A stretch of DNA of 32,994 nucleotides from a bacterium. Its GTDB lineage: Bacteria; Vulcanimicrobiota; Vulcanimicrobiia; Vulcanimicrobiales; Vulcanimicrobiaceae. Both the position numbers and the translations under genes were made by a program. The notes beneath the pieces are model-generated. The model did no database searches and had not been told where the DNA came from. It saw nothing but the letters and a program-made list of their open reading frames with translations. The number at the start of each line of letters is the position of its first letter. Position 1 is the first letter of the stretch. Positions 1 through 7,645 of the stretch are shown in pieces. Location of the stretch: positions 1-32,994 of the forward strand of contig JAGWSR010000124.1 of assembly GCA_028869385.1 (NCBI GenBank). The letters are read 5' to 3'.

Positions 1-811
1 CCTTCTCGCCGAACTTCATCGTGCACGTCGGGTTGCCGTTGATGCCGAGCTTGTGCTCGATGCCGGCGCAGACGACGTCGTTGGGCTCGCCGAGTTTGCC
101 CGCGTCATCCACGAGAATCTTCGGCACGATGAACATCGAGATGCCCTTGGTGCCTTCGGGCGCGTCGGGAAGACGCGCGAGGACGAGGTGCACGATGTTC
201 TCCGCCATGTCGTGCTCGCCGAACGTGATGAAGATCTTCTCGCCGGTGATCAGATAGTGATCGCCTTCCGGGACGGCCTTGGCGCGCACCTTCGCGAGAT
301 CCGAGCCGGCCTGCGGCTCGGTGAGGTTCATCGTGCCGGTCCACTTGCCCGAGACGAGATTCGGGATCCACTTCTTCTTCTGTTCGTCGGAGCCGCAGAG
401 CTCGACCGCCTCGATCGCGCCCTGATTGAGCAGCGGACCGTTGGCGAAGCCGATGTTCGAGGCGTTCCACATCTCGAGCGTGGGCCCGAGCAGCAACTGC
501 GGCAGCCCTTGACCGCCGTACTCGGCGGGAACCGGAAGACCGATCCAACCGGCGTCGGCGAACTTTTTGTAGGCTTCTTTGAAGCCCTTGGGCGTGGTGA
601 CCTTACCGTCAACCCACGTGCAGCCTTCTTTATCGGCTACGCGATTGAGCGGATCGAGCACGCCGGATGCGAACGAGCCGGCCTCTTCGAGAATCGAATC
701 GACCACGTCGAGCGTGTCCTCGAATCCGGGAAGTTTGGCAACGTTCTCGATGTCGGCGAGTTCGTGCAGCACGAACTGCATGTCGCGTAGGGGGGCTTGA
801 TAGGTGCTCAT
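1..811 (-). CDS. Acyl-CoA dehydrogenase, DmdC-like (N-terminal part)
   Basis: The minus strand reads open from the ATG at 811 to the window edge, giving about 270 residues. The protein opens with YQAPLRDMQFVLHE, the characteristic start of the long (about 600 aa) acyl-CoA dehydrogenase group that includes the 3-methylmercaptopropionyl-CoA dehydrogenase DmdC. Further along are GWIGLPVPAEYGGQG, MNLTEPQAGSDL (the FAD/substrate-binding segment of the family) and ITGEKIFIT. These flavoenzymes make the alpha-beta double bond in acyl-CoA thioesters and pass electrons to ETF. The C-terminal half with the catalytic base lies outside the window, so substrate cannot be judged. A purine-rich stretch precedes the ATG. 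It follows the PadR gene by 30 bp on the same strand and is probably cotranscribed with it and regulated by it. Confidence 0.92.
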   Translation of the reverse strand, partial: MSTYQAPLRDMQFVLHELADIENVAKLPGFEDTLDVVDSILEEAGSFASGVLDPLNRVADKEGCTWVDGKVTTPKGFKEAYKKFADAGWIGLPVPAEYGGQGLPQLLLGPTLEMWNASNIGFANGPLLNQGAIEAVELCGSDEQKKKWIPNLVSGKWTGTMNLTEPQAGSDLAKVRAKAVPEGDHYLITGEKIFITFGEHDMAENIVHLVLARLPDAPEGTKGISMFIVPKILVDDAGKLGEPNDVVCAGIEHKLGINGNPTCTMKFGEK

Positions 812-841
812 CCTCGTCGTTCTCTTTCCGCTTGATCAGCT

Positions 842-1249
842 TTAGGCAGCGTCAACGTCGTAGAGCTCGCGTCGCAGTCGAGCGATCGACCCCGCGAGCA
901 TGTCGAGATAGGGAAGCATCCCCGCTTTGATGCGTTCGAGTCGTTCGCGTCCGGCATCGGTGATGCGATAGAAGCGGCGGGAGCGTTTGGTCGGGTGCTC
1001 CCACTCTCCGATGACGAATCCGCGTTCTTCCAAACGCCGCAACAGCGGATAGATGGTGTTGGTATTCACCGCGAGCAGGCCGGCGCAGAGCGCCTCGATG
1101 CGGGACATCAGGCCCGATCCGGTGTCGGGGGCATCGGCGAGCAGGTGCAGCACGAGGACGGGGAAGACCGTCTTCGACTTGATTGGCCCCTGGAGGAGTT
1201 CGGCCCAATCGGCTCCGGACGAGCCGTGGCCTGCTGCCTTTGTCGCCAT
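842..1249 (-). CDS. PadR family transcriptional regulator
   Basis: This 135-residue protein has the PadR-type winged helix. The helix-turn-helix is followed by the hallmark NTNTIYPLLRRLEERGFV, then a wing with RSRRFYRITDAGRERL and a short C-terminal dimerisation helix. PadR proteins are mostly repressors that respond to small aromatic or toxic ligands. I chose the ATG at 1249. A TTG at 1285 would add 12 residues, but that stretch is AT-rich and overlaps a good promoter, so the mRNA may be almost leaderless. The acyl-CoA dehydrogenase gene follows 30 bp downstream and is the likely regulated gene along with padR itself. The family is clear; the ligand is unknown. Confidence 0.93.
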   Translation of the reverse strand: MATKAAGHGSSGADWAELLQGPIKSKTVFPVLVLHLLADAPDTGSGLMSRIEALCAGLLAVNTNTIYPLLRRLEERGFVIGEWEHPTKRSRRFYRITDAGRERLERIKAGMLPYLDMLAGSIARLRRELYDVDAA

Positions 1250-1264
1250 GATAGATAGAACATT

Positions 1265-1293
1265 ATTAAAACTAATAAGCTCCAATCCTGCAA
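1265..1293 (-). promoter_or_regulatory. Putative sigma70-type promoter for the PadR operon
   Basis: On the minus strand TTGCAG (1293-1288) and TTTAAT (1270-1265) are separated by 17 bp. The -10 matches TATAAT at five of six positions, the -35 matches TTGACA at three. The stretch is clearly AT-rich in a GC-rich genome. A start about 7 bp after the -10 would lie only some 8-10 bases before the ATG at 1249, so the message would be nearly leaderless. Confidence 0.5.
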
Positions 1294-1355
1294 GGGGTGA
1301 GGCTTCTTCCTCCGGCGTTCCTGCTCCGGTAATGCCCAGGTGCTACCTCTAGGGA

Positions 1356-2024
1356 ATGGATCGCAGCCCCGGCATCTCGATTCCGGCCGACGGCGCGACC
1401 CTCCAGGGCGACCTGGAGGGCCCGCTCGATCCGCGCGGCCTGGTGATCTTCGTCCACGGGAGCGGGTCGAGCCGCTTCAGCGCTCGCAATCGCGCCGTGG
1501 CGCGGGTGGTGCGCGATGCGGGCTTCGCGACGCTGCTCGCCGACCTCCTGAGCCCGAGCGAAGAGGCCCTGGACCGCATGACCTCGGCGCTGCGCTTCGA
1601 CATTCCGCTGCTCGCCGAACGGACGCGCACGATGATCGGGTGGTGCGCGAGCCGTCCGCCCTTCGCCGCTGTTCCCATCGGGCTCTTCGGCGCGAGCACG
1701 GGCGCCGCCGCGGCGATCGTCGCCGCGAGCACGCAGCCCGAACGCGTGCGCGCCGTCGTCTCGCGCGGCGGGCGCATCGACCTCGCGGGCGACCACCTCG
1801 CCGCGCTCGACGCGCCGCTGCTGATGCTCGTGGGCGAGAACGACGAGCCGCTCGTCGAGCTACACGAGCGCAACATCCCGCGTCTGCGCTGCGCGCATCG
1901 CTACGTCGTCATTCCCGGCGCCTCACATCTCTTCGAAGAAACGGGGGCGCTCGAACGCGTGGCGTCGCTCGCCGCGGGCTGGTTCGACGAGCATCTCGCG
2001 CGCAAACGCATCGGGAGCACGTAG
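1356..2024 (+). CDS. Alpha/beta hydrolase (dienelactone-hydrolase-like)
   Basis: This 222-residue protein has the alpha/beta hydrolase fold. The oxyanion strand VIFVHGSGSS is at residues 30-39, the nucleophile elbow GASTG at 112-116 puts the catalytic Ser at 114, an acid follows in VGENDE (Asp163), and His191 lies in IPGASHLFEE. The triad is therefore complete. The substrate is not evident. The stop codon directly abuts the GTG of the phosphoribosyltransferase gene, so the two are translated as a pair. In some actinobacteria (for example the Mycobacterium Rv0571c type) the same two domains are fused in one chain, which supports a shared function. The start at 1356 has a weak AGGGA-like ribosome site. 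Confidence 0.88.
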   Translation: MDRSPGISIPADGATLQGDLEGPLDPRGLVIFVHGSGSSRFSARNRAVARVVRDAGFATLLADLLSPSEEALDRMTSALRFDIPLLAERTRTMIGWCASRPPFAAVPIGLFGASTGAAAAIVAASTQPERVRAVVSRGGRIDLAGDHLAALDAPLLMLVGENDEPLVELHERNIPRLRCAHRYVVIPGASHLFEETGALERVASLAAGWFDEHLARKRIGST

Positions 2025-2702
2025 GTGATCCCGGTACCGGCGCGATTCCGCGACCGTTTCACCGCCGGACGCGAGCTGGGCGATGCGCTCGCCGCGTACG
2101 CCGGGCGCGACGACGTCTGCGTGCTCGGACTCCCACGCGGCGGCGTGCCGGTTGCCTACGAAGTCGCGCGTCGTCTGCGCGCTCCGCTCGACAGCTATGC
2201 CGTCGTCAAGCTCGGGGTGCCGGGCCATGAGGAGCTCGCGATGGGTGCGCTCGCCGTGGACGGCACGTGCGTGCGGGACGAGCGCGTGATCGCCGCAACG
2301 GGCGTCACGCACGACGAATTCGAATCGGCGCGCTTGCGCGCGATGCGCGAAGTCGCGCGACGCGAGGCGCTCTACCGTCCGCAGCGCACGCCGCCCGACG
2401 TTCGCGATCGCGTCGCAATCGTGGTTGACGACGGGCTCGCGACCGGGGCCACGATGCGCGCGACGATCGCGGCACTACGCGCGCAGCATCCCGCGCGCAT
2501 CGTCGTCGCCGTACCGGTCGCGCCGCCCGAAACCTGCAGCGAACTACGCCACCTCGCCGACGAGGTCGTCGCGCTCCACGAACCGACGATCTTCCATTCC
2601 GTCGGCACGCACTACGACGATTTTACCCAGACCAGCGACGAGGACGTACGACGCCTGCTCGAGCGCGCCGCGGCCCCGCCGCGCGGCACCCCACTCGCTT
2701 GA
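2025..2702 (+). CDS. Phosphoribosyltransferase domain protein
   Basis: This 225-residue type I phosphoribosyltransferase fold protein has the PRPP loop VVDDGLATGATMR at residues 133-145. An N-terminal LGLPRGGVPVAYEVA (34-48) and VVKLGVPGHEELAMGA are typical of the stand-alone group found beside dienelactone-hydrolase-like proteins. The C-terminal half carries the conserved FHSVGTHYDDF. The base acceptor is unknown, and members of this group have no settled reaction. The GTG start follows the hydrolase stop with no gap. The BON protein follows 19 bp later, so a three-gene operon is likely. Confidence 0.9.
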   Translation: MIPVPARFRDRFTAGRELGDALAAYAGRDDVCVLGLPRGGVPVAYEVARRLRAPLDSYAVVKLGVPGHEELAMGALAVDGTCVRDERVIAATGVTHDEFESARLRAMREVARREALYRPQRTPPDVRDRVAIVVDDGLATGATMRATIAALRAQHPARIVVAVPVAPPETCSELRHLADEVVALHEPTIFHSVGTHYDDFTQTSDEDVRRLLERAAAPPRGTPLA

Positions 2703-2707
2703 TCCGT

Positions 2708-2714
2708 AAAGGAG
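2708..2714 (+). promoter_or_regulatory. Strong ribosome binding site for the BON gene
   Basis: AAAGGAG lies 7 bp before the ATG at 2722 and fixes that start over the second ATG at 2728. It is one of the few strong Shine-Dalgarno sites in the window. Confidence 0.75.
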
Positions 2715-2721
2715 CACGTTC

Positions 2722-3387
2722 ATGGCCATGACCGATATCGAACTCCACGAAGACGTCCTCGAAGAACTCGCCCTCGACCCACGCCTCGACGCCGACGACA
2801 TCGCGATCGGCGTGCGCGGCGGCGTCGTGACGCTGATGGGCAACGTCCCGAGCTTGCTGCAAAAATGGGAGGCCGAGGCCGCGGTCAAGCGCGTCAACGG
2901 CGTGCGCGCCATCGCGAACGAACTCCAGGTCGAGTTGCCCGGCATGCACGTTCGCGACGACGCCGACATCGCGCGCAGCGTCGAGATGCGCCTCTCTTCG
3001 AATCAGCTCATTCCCAACGGCGTACAAGCCGTCGTATCGAACGGGCACGTTACGCTGAGCGGCAACGTTCACTGGCATTACCAGTTGGAGGAAGCGGCGC
3101 TCGAAGTCTTTCGCACCGAAGGCGTGAAGGGACTCACCAACCTCATCGTCGTCGAATCCGACGCCGCGCCGAGCCCCGACGACGTGCAGCGCCGCATCCA
3201 CGGCGAACTGCAGCGCGCCGCCGATCTCGATGCGAAGCGCGTGCACGTGGCCGTCGAACGCGGCACGGTGCGCCTCTCGGGCTCGGTGCGGACGTGGCTC
3301 GAACACGACAAAGCCGTGCAGGCCGCGTGGAGCGTCGCGGGCGTGCGCAGCGTGGACGACCTGATCGCGGTCGAACCCGAGCGCTAG
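2722..3387 (+). CDS. Protein with three BON domains
   Basis: The 221-residue protein is made of three BON (bacterial OsmY and nodulation) modules in a row, roughly residues 5-75, 76-148 and 150-220. Each repeats the pattern of an N-terminal helix, then VTLMGNVPS, VTLSGNVHW or VRLSGSVRT, then a helix and a closing strand (ANELQVE, TNLIVVE, DDLIAVE). BON domains are thought to bind phospholipid or act in stress resistance. No signal peptide or transmembrane segment is visible, so this copy looks cytoplasmic. The stop overlaps the stop of the convergent stress-protein gene within the shared CTAG at 3384-3387. Confidence 0.92.
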   Translation: MAMTDIELHEDVLEELALDPRLDADDIAIGVRGGVVTLMGNVPSLLQKWEAEAAVKRVNGVRAIANELQVELPGMHVRDDADIARSVEMRLSSNQLIPNGVQAVVSNGHVTLSGNVHWHYQLEEAALEVFRTEGVKGLTNLIVVESDAAPSPDDVQRRIHGELQRAADLDAKRVHVAVERGTVRLSGSVRTWLEHDKAVQAAWSVAGVRSVDDLIAVEPER

Positions 3388-3824
3388 CTCACGTCCTCAC
3401 CGCGCACGGTCAAGACCGGAATCTCCGCCTGACGCACGAGCCGCTCGCAGGTACTCCCCACGAGCGCGCGCGCGAGGCCCTTGCGGCCGTGCGTTCCGGC
3501 GGCGATGAGATTCGCGCCGATGGATCGCGCGAATTCCAAGATCTGCACGCTTACGTGGCCGCGCAAGAGGTGCGCTTCGATTGTGAAGCCGCGCGCGGCC
3601 GCGATCTCGCACGCGACGTCGAGCGCGACGCGCGCTTCGTCGCCGAGCAGATCCGGTGCATCGGCGGGTGCCTTCGCGAGTCCCGCCGGCGGCATCGCGT
3701 AATCCGCGACGGCGACCGCGTGCAGTTCGGCCGGCGTTCGCATCTCGGCGGCGAGATCGAGCGCGGCCGCGAGCGCGTGCTTCGCGACGCGCGAACCGTC
3801 AATGGCGACGACGAACTTCATCAC
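3384..3824 (-). CDS. Universal stress protein, UspA family
   Basis: This single-domain Usp is about 146 residues long. It opens with KFVVAIDGSRVAKHAL and ends with the ATP-binding signature G-2X-G-9X-G(S/T), seen as GTHGRKGLARALVGST, so it should bind nucleotide. The GTG at 3824 lies 7 bp after AGAGGA and overlaps the stop of the upstream P-type ATPase gene; an ATG one codon later (3821) is an alternative. It is the last gene of the six-gene minus-strand operon. A Usp gene next to a P2-type ATPase also occurs in mycobacterial dormancy loci (Usp beside CtpF), which hints at a stress or low-oxygen role. That link is inference. Confidence 0.92.
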   Translation of the reverse strand: MMKFVVAIDGSRVAKHALAAALDLAAEMRTPAELHAVAVADYAMPPAGLAKAPADAPDLLGDEARVALDVACEIAAARGFTIEAHLLRGHVSVQILEFARSIGANLIAAGTHGRKGLARALVGSTCERLVRQAEIPVLTVRGEDVS

Positions 3825-6295
3825 GATCGATTCCTCTGCGCGCCGGCGCGCGCGACGATGGGTTTGAAGGGTTCGAACCAGAGCGTGCTCGCGAGCCCGA
3901 GCGCGGCCGCCGCGGCGAACTGCGCGAGCGAGGGCGGTGCGACGCGAAACGCGTCGGCGAGGATCGGCACGTACAGGATCGCGAGCACGAGCGCGAGGGT
4001 TGCCGCGAGAATCGGAATCAGCCGCGGGTTATCGGTCAGCGAACGACGCCAGCACGGCGCACTCGACGAGCGCTCGGCGACGACGATCGCCATCTCCCCG
4101 ACGAGCAGCGTCGCGAGGCCGATGCCGCGCGCGAGCGCCTCGCCATCGCCCGCGCGCAACGCCCAGAGATAGATCGCGAGCGACGCGAGCGCGAGGGTGG
4201 TTCCGAGCAGCATCGGCCGGAGCCAATCGCCGCGGCGCAGCAGCCCCGCGGCATTGCCGCGCGGCGCCTGCGCCATCACGTCCTCGCCGCCGTCATCGTT
4301 TTCGTACACCAACGCCGAGGTCGGATGCACGATCAGTTCCAGGCACACCATGTGCACCGGCAACAGAAAGAGCGGCACCCCGAGCGCGGGCGTCGCGACC
4401 GCCGCCACGATCAACGGCAGATGGAAGGCGTTGAGGTAGCGAAACGCGCGCCGCAGATTGCGAAAGATGCGCCGCCCGCCCGCGATCGCACCGACGATCG
4501 TCGCGAAATCGTCGTCGAGCAGCACGAGATCGGCGGCCGCGCGGGCGACCTCGGTGCCGCGCTCGCCCATGGCGACGCCGATATCCGCCTCGCGCAGCGC
4601 GAGCGCGTCGTTCGTACCGTCGCCCGTCATCGCCACCACGTCGCCGCGCACGTGCAACGCCTTGACGATGCGCAGCTTCTGCTCGGGTGCGATCCGCGCG
4701 AAGATGCGCGCCGTTGCCAGCGCTCGCGCGAGATCCGTATCGCTCATCGCGTCGAGCGCCTCGCCCGTGATGCTCTGCGAACTGCGCAGGCCGAGCGCGC
4801 GCGCCGTGGCCTCGGCCGTCGCGGGATGATCGCCCGTGATCATGATGACGACGATACGCGCGCGCTCGCATGCGGCGATCGCCGCGGGGACGTCCTCGCG
4901 CACGGGATCGCTGAGCGCGATGAACCCACAGAGATCCAGCCGAGCTTCGTCGTTCGCGCGCGTTCCGTCGCCTTCGGCGCGCACGGCGCGCGCGATTCCG
5001 ATCACGCGCATACCGTCGTTCGCGCAGCGCGCGACCTCGCGCGCGAATCGCTCTCTCGCCGCATCGTCCGCCGCCGAAAGACTCAAGATCGCCTCAGGCG
5101 CGCCCTTCGAGACGATCCGCACGCCGTCGCCGTCCGGCCACACCTTGGTCGCACGCCGATGCATGGCGTCGAACGCATAGGAGCGCCGCGGCCGGACGCG
5201 CGCGAGTTCCTCGACCGGACCGCCGTGCGCGCGTGCGTAGCGCACGATCGCCTGATCGAGCGGATCGAACGGATCGCGCTCGCACGCGCGAACCGCGGCG
5301 TCGAGCACCTCGGCCTCGCTCGCGCCCGGCATCGCGAAGATCTCGGCGACTTCGAGACGTCCGTAGGTCAGCGTGCCCGTCTTGTCGACGCAGATGACGT
5401 TCGCCGAACCGAGCGTTTCGACGCTCGCGAGGCGCCGCACGAGCGCGCGTTCGCGCGCCAGTCGCCATGCGCCGAGCGCGAGATAGAGCGTATAGACCGT
5501 CGGAAGTTCTTCGGGAAAGGCCGCCATCGCGAGGCTCACGCCGGCGATCAGCGCGGCGGGCCACGCGTGCGCGTGCGAGCGTTCGAGCGCGACGACGCCG
5601 AGGCAAAGCACGAGCACGCCCGCGCCGATCTGATAGACGATGCGACGAATCACGCGCTCGATCGGCGTCGGTGCCGGATGCATCTGCGCCATCAGCGTAC
5701 CGATGCGTCCGTAGCGCGTCGCGGCGCCGGTCGCGCTCACGAGCACCTCACCGCGCCCGCTGCGCAGTGCCGTGCCTGCGGAGACGTCGTCCTTTCCGGG
5801 CTCCTTTACGACCGGGTGCGACTCCCCGGTGAGCGCCGACTCGTCCACGATCAGCGCGTCGCCCGAAACGAGGACGCCGTCGGCAACGAAGACGTCGCCC
5901 TCCTGCACGAGCATCACGTCGCCGGGGACGATCTCGCGCGCGTCCACGATACGATCGTGCAGCCCGCGACGCACGCGCGCCGTGGGAAGCGCGACGCGTT
6001 TGAGGGCCTCGAGCGCGCGTTCGGAGCGGCGTTCGAGGACGGCGGTGATGAGAAAGATCGGCAGCAGCGCGACGAAGGCGACCGCCGCATCGAAGCGATC
6101 GCCGAGCGCGACGTAGGTTCCGCCGGCGACGATTAGGAGCGCGACCATCGGATCGGTGAAGAAACGCAGCAGCCACACGACCCCGAGCGTGCGTCGCTCC
6201 GGTACGAGAATGTTCGGTCCGTAGCGCGCTAAACGCCGCGCCGCCTCCTCATCGGAGAGCGGTTGCGCCATACGCTCGTCGCCGGAAATCACCAT
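3821..6295 (-). CDS. P-type cation-transporting ATPase (P2-like)
   Basis: The 824-residue protein has every element of a P-type pump. These are an N-terminal cation-ATPase motif (DEEAARRLARYGPN), the actuator LTGES near residue 156, the phosphorylation motif DKTGTLT with Asp304, KGAPE in the nucleotide domain, and MTGDGTNDA near residue 560. About eight to ten membrane helices are visible. The M4 helix reads FPEELP where Ca2+ pumps read PEGLP, and M6 has ELIVHPTSAL in place of the usual N-x-x-T-D. The ion therefore cannot be assumed to be calcium. The gene starts 9 bp after the HlyD-type gene and overlaps the Usp gene. It is a full-length inner-membrane pump. Confidence 0.93.
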   Translation of the reverse strand: MVISGDERMAQPLSDEEAARRLARYGPNILVPERRTLGVVWLLRFFTDPMVALLIVAGGTYVALGDRFDAAVAFVALLPIFLITAVLERRSERALEALKRVALPTARVRRGLHDRIVDAREIVPGDVMLVQEGDVFVADGVLVSGDALIVDESALTGESHPVVKEPGKDDVSAGTALRSGRGEVLVSATGAATRYGRIGTLMAQMHPAPTPIERVIRRIVYQIGAGVLVLCLGVVALERSHAHAWPAALIAGVSLAMAAFPEELPTVYTLYLALGAWRLARERALVRRLASVETLGSANVICVDKTGTLTYGRLEVAEIFAMPGASEAEVLDAAVRACERDPFDPLDQAIVRYARAHGGPVEELARVRPRRSYAFDAMHRRATKVWPDGDGVRIVSKGAPEAILSLSAADDAARERFAREVARCANDGMRVIGIARAVRAEGDGTRANDEARLDLCGFIALSDPVREDVPAAIAACERARIVVIMITGDHPATAEATARALGLRSSQSITGEALDAMSDTDLARALATARIFARIAPEQKLRIVKALHVRGDVVAMTGDGTNDALALREADIGVAMGERGTEVARAAADLVLLDDDFATIVGAIAGGRRIFRNLRRAFRYLNAFHLPLIVAAVATPALGVPLFLLPVHMVCLELIVHPTSALVYENDDGGEDVMAQAPRGNAAGLLRRGDWLRPMLLGTTLALASLAIYLWALRAGDGEALARGIGLATLLVGEMAIVVAERSSSAPCWRRSLTDNPRLIPILAATLALVLAILYVPILADAFRVAPPSLAQFAAAAALGLASTLWFEPFKPIVARAGAQRNRS

Positions 6296-6304
6296 GCCTC
6301 CATG

Positions 6305-7645
6305 TTACGGTTCGCTCGTGAATGTCGTGCGAACGGGCGTTCCATCGCCGATACGGTCGCTCGGGCGTAGAACGACGCGCTCGCCCGGATCGAGACCTCC
6401 GAGCACCTCGCTCGCCTCGTCGCCACGATGACCTACGCGAACGATCCTGCGCCGCGCGCGGTCACCGACGATCGCGAAGGCGCACCACGACTCGCCACAC
6501 CGAAAGAGCGCTGACGTCGGCACCAACACGACCGATGGCGAAGACCACGTAACGATGCGTACGTCGAGACGATAGCCGTCACCGAGCGCACCCGGGGGAT
6601 CAAGAAGATCACCGATCACGTTCACGCGCTGCTCCTCGATGCCGAGCGCCGAGACTTTCAGGTATCCGGCGGGTTCGATCGTGCGCACGCGAGCGCGGGG
6701 ATGACGGTCGCCGTCACCGCGTACCACCTCGATCCGATCGCCTCGCTTCACCCGCACAGCATCTTGCGAGAGTACGTCGCAGACCAGTTCGAGGCGGCGC
6801 GGATCGCCGAGTTCGAGCAGCGGCGTCCCGCCCGCCACGACGTGCTCGCTACGCTCCGGAACCCTCAACACCACCCCGGTGACGGGCGCGCGAATCGCCG
6901 AGCGCGCCGCGCGATCCTCGAGTTCGCGAAGCCGAGCGCTGACGCTCGCGATCTGCGCGCGATAGGCTCGGATCAGATAATCCGGATCGCTGCGCTTAGC
7001 CTCGGTCTCCAATAGCAGCGCGTGCGCCGCGTCGACCTCGGCGCTTGCGGCTCGTCGCGTCGCCTCGGCGGCGCCGAGCGCGCGTTGCGCGGCAGCGAGA
7101 TCGAGGTGCGCCGTTTCGACCTTCGCCGGCGCGATGTAGCCAGCGCGCCCGAGCTCGCTTGCGCGCGCGTCGTCCCGACGCGCCTGCTCGTATCCGGCTC
7201 GCGCGGCGGCGACCCGCTCGGCCGCGGCAGCCGCGGCAGCGCTCGCGCTCGCAACGTTCGCGCGCGCCTGGGCAAGCGTCGCATCCTTGGGCCGCAGCGT
7301 CTCGACGCCGGCCTCCTGGGCGCGCAGCGCAGCGATCTCGGCGAGCGCCTGCGCCACCGCAGCGTTCTGCGGCAACGGATCGATCTGCGCGACCACCGTG
7401 CCGACGGGAATGGTATCGCCTTCGCGCCACGTCATGCGTTCGACGCGTCCCGCGAACGGCGCGTCGATGACGTAGCGATCGCGTACGCGAGTCGTGGCCT
7501 CAACCTCAATACTCTCATCGAGCGCGCCTCGTGTGACCGTACCCGCGATCGCTGAGACCGCGCGAGGCCGCAGAGCGAAGAGCAGCACCACAACGACGAG
7601 CGCGAGCGCCGTCGCGACGAGCAGCCACGGTCGCAGGCGCGTCAT
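6305..7645 (-). CDS. HlyD/MacA-type membrane fusion protein
   Basis: The start is the ATG at 7645, which overlaps the permease stop in an ATGA; an upstream extension of the frame is only a shadow of the permease gene. The 446 residues begin with a signal anchor (about residues 4-25, LLVATALALVVVVLLFAL). A biotinyl-lipoyl-like strand (VIDAPFAGRVERMTWREGD) and an Ala- and Arg-rich coiled-coil hairpin follow. The chain returns to the lipoyl half (IRAPVTGVVLRVPERSEHV) and ends in beta-barrel domains. It would bridge an inner-membrane ABC permease to an outer-membrane channel, as MacA does for MacB. No TolC-like gene is in the window. Gene order is ATPase, permease, adaptor. Confidence 0.9.
   Translation of the reverse strand: MTRLRPWLLVATALALVVVVLLFALRPRAVSAIAGTVTRGALDESIEVEATTRVRDRYVIDAPFAGRVERMTWREGDTIPVGTVVAQIDPLPQNAAVAQALAEIAALRAQEAGVETLRPKDATLAQARANVASASAAAAAAAERVAAARAGYEQARRDDARASELGRAGYIAPAKVETAHLDLAAAQRALGAAEATRRAASAEVDAAHALLLETEAKRSDPDYLIRAYRAQIASVSARLRELEDRAARSAIRAPVTGVVLRVPERSEHVVAGGTPLLELGDPRRLELVCDVLSQDAVRVKRGDRIEVVRGDGDRHPRARVRTIEPAGYLKVSALGIEEQRVNVIGDLLDPPGALGDGYRLDVRIVTWSSPSVVLVPTSALFRCGESWCAFAIVGDRARRRIVRVGHRGDEASEVLGGLDPGERVVLRPSDRIGDGTPVRTTFTSEP

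Noticed and set aside
53-790. 245-codon plus-strand frame over the acyl-CoA dehydrogenase gene
   Set aside because: The minus strand reads without a stop to the window edge as a clear acyl-CoA dehydrogenase.
3656-6136. Very long open frame (826 codons) antisense to the P-type ATPase
   Set aside because: It is Arg/His/Asp-rich with no domain, and the opposite strand encodes a complete pump with all motifs. High GC makes such antisense frames common.
3821-6295. Naming the P-type ATPase a calcium pump
   Set aside because: The membrane ion-site residues differ from those of known calcium pumps, so the ion is left open.
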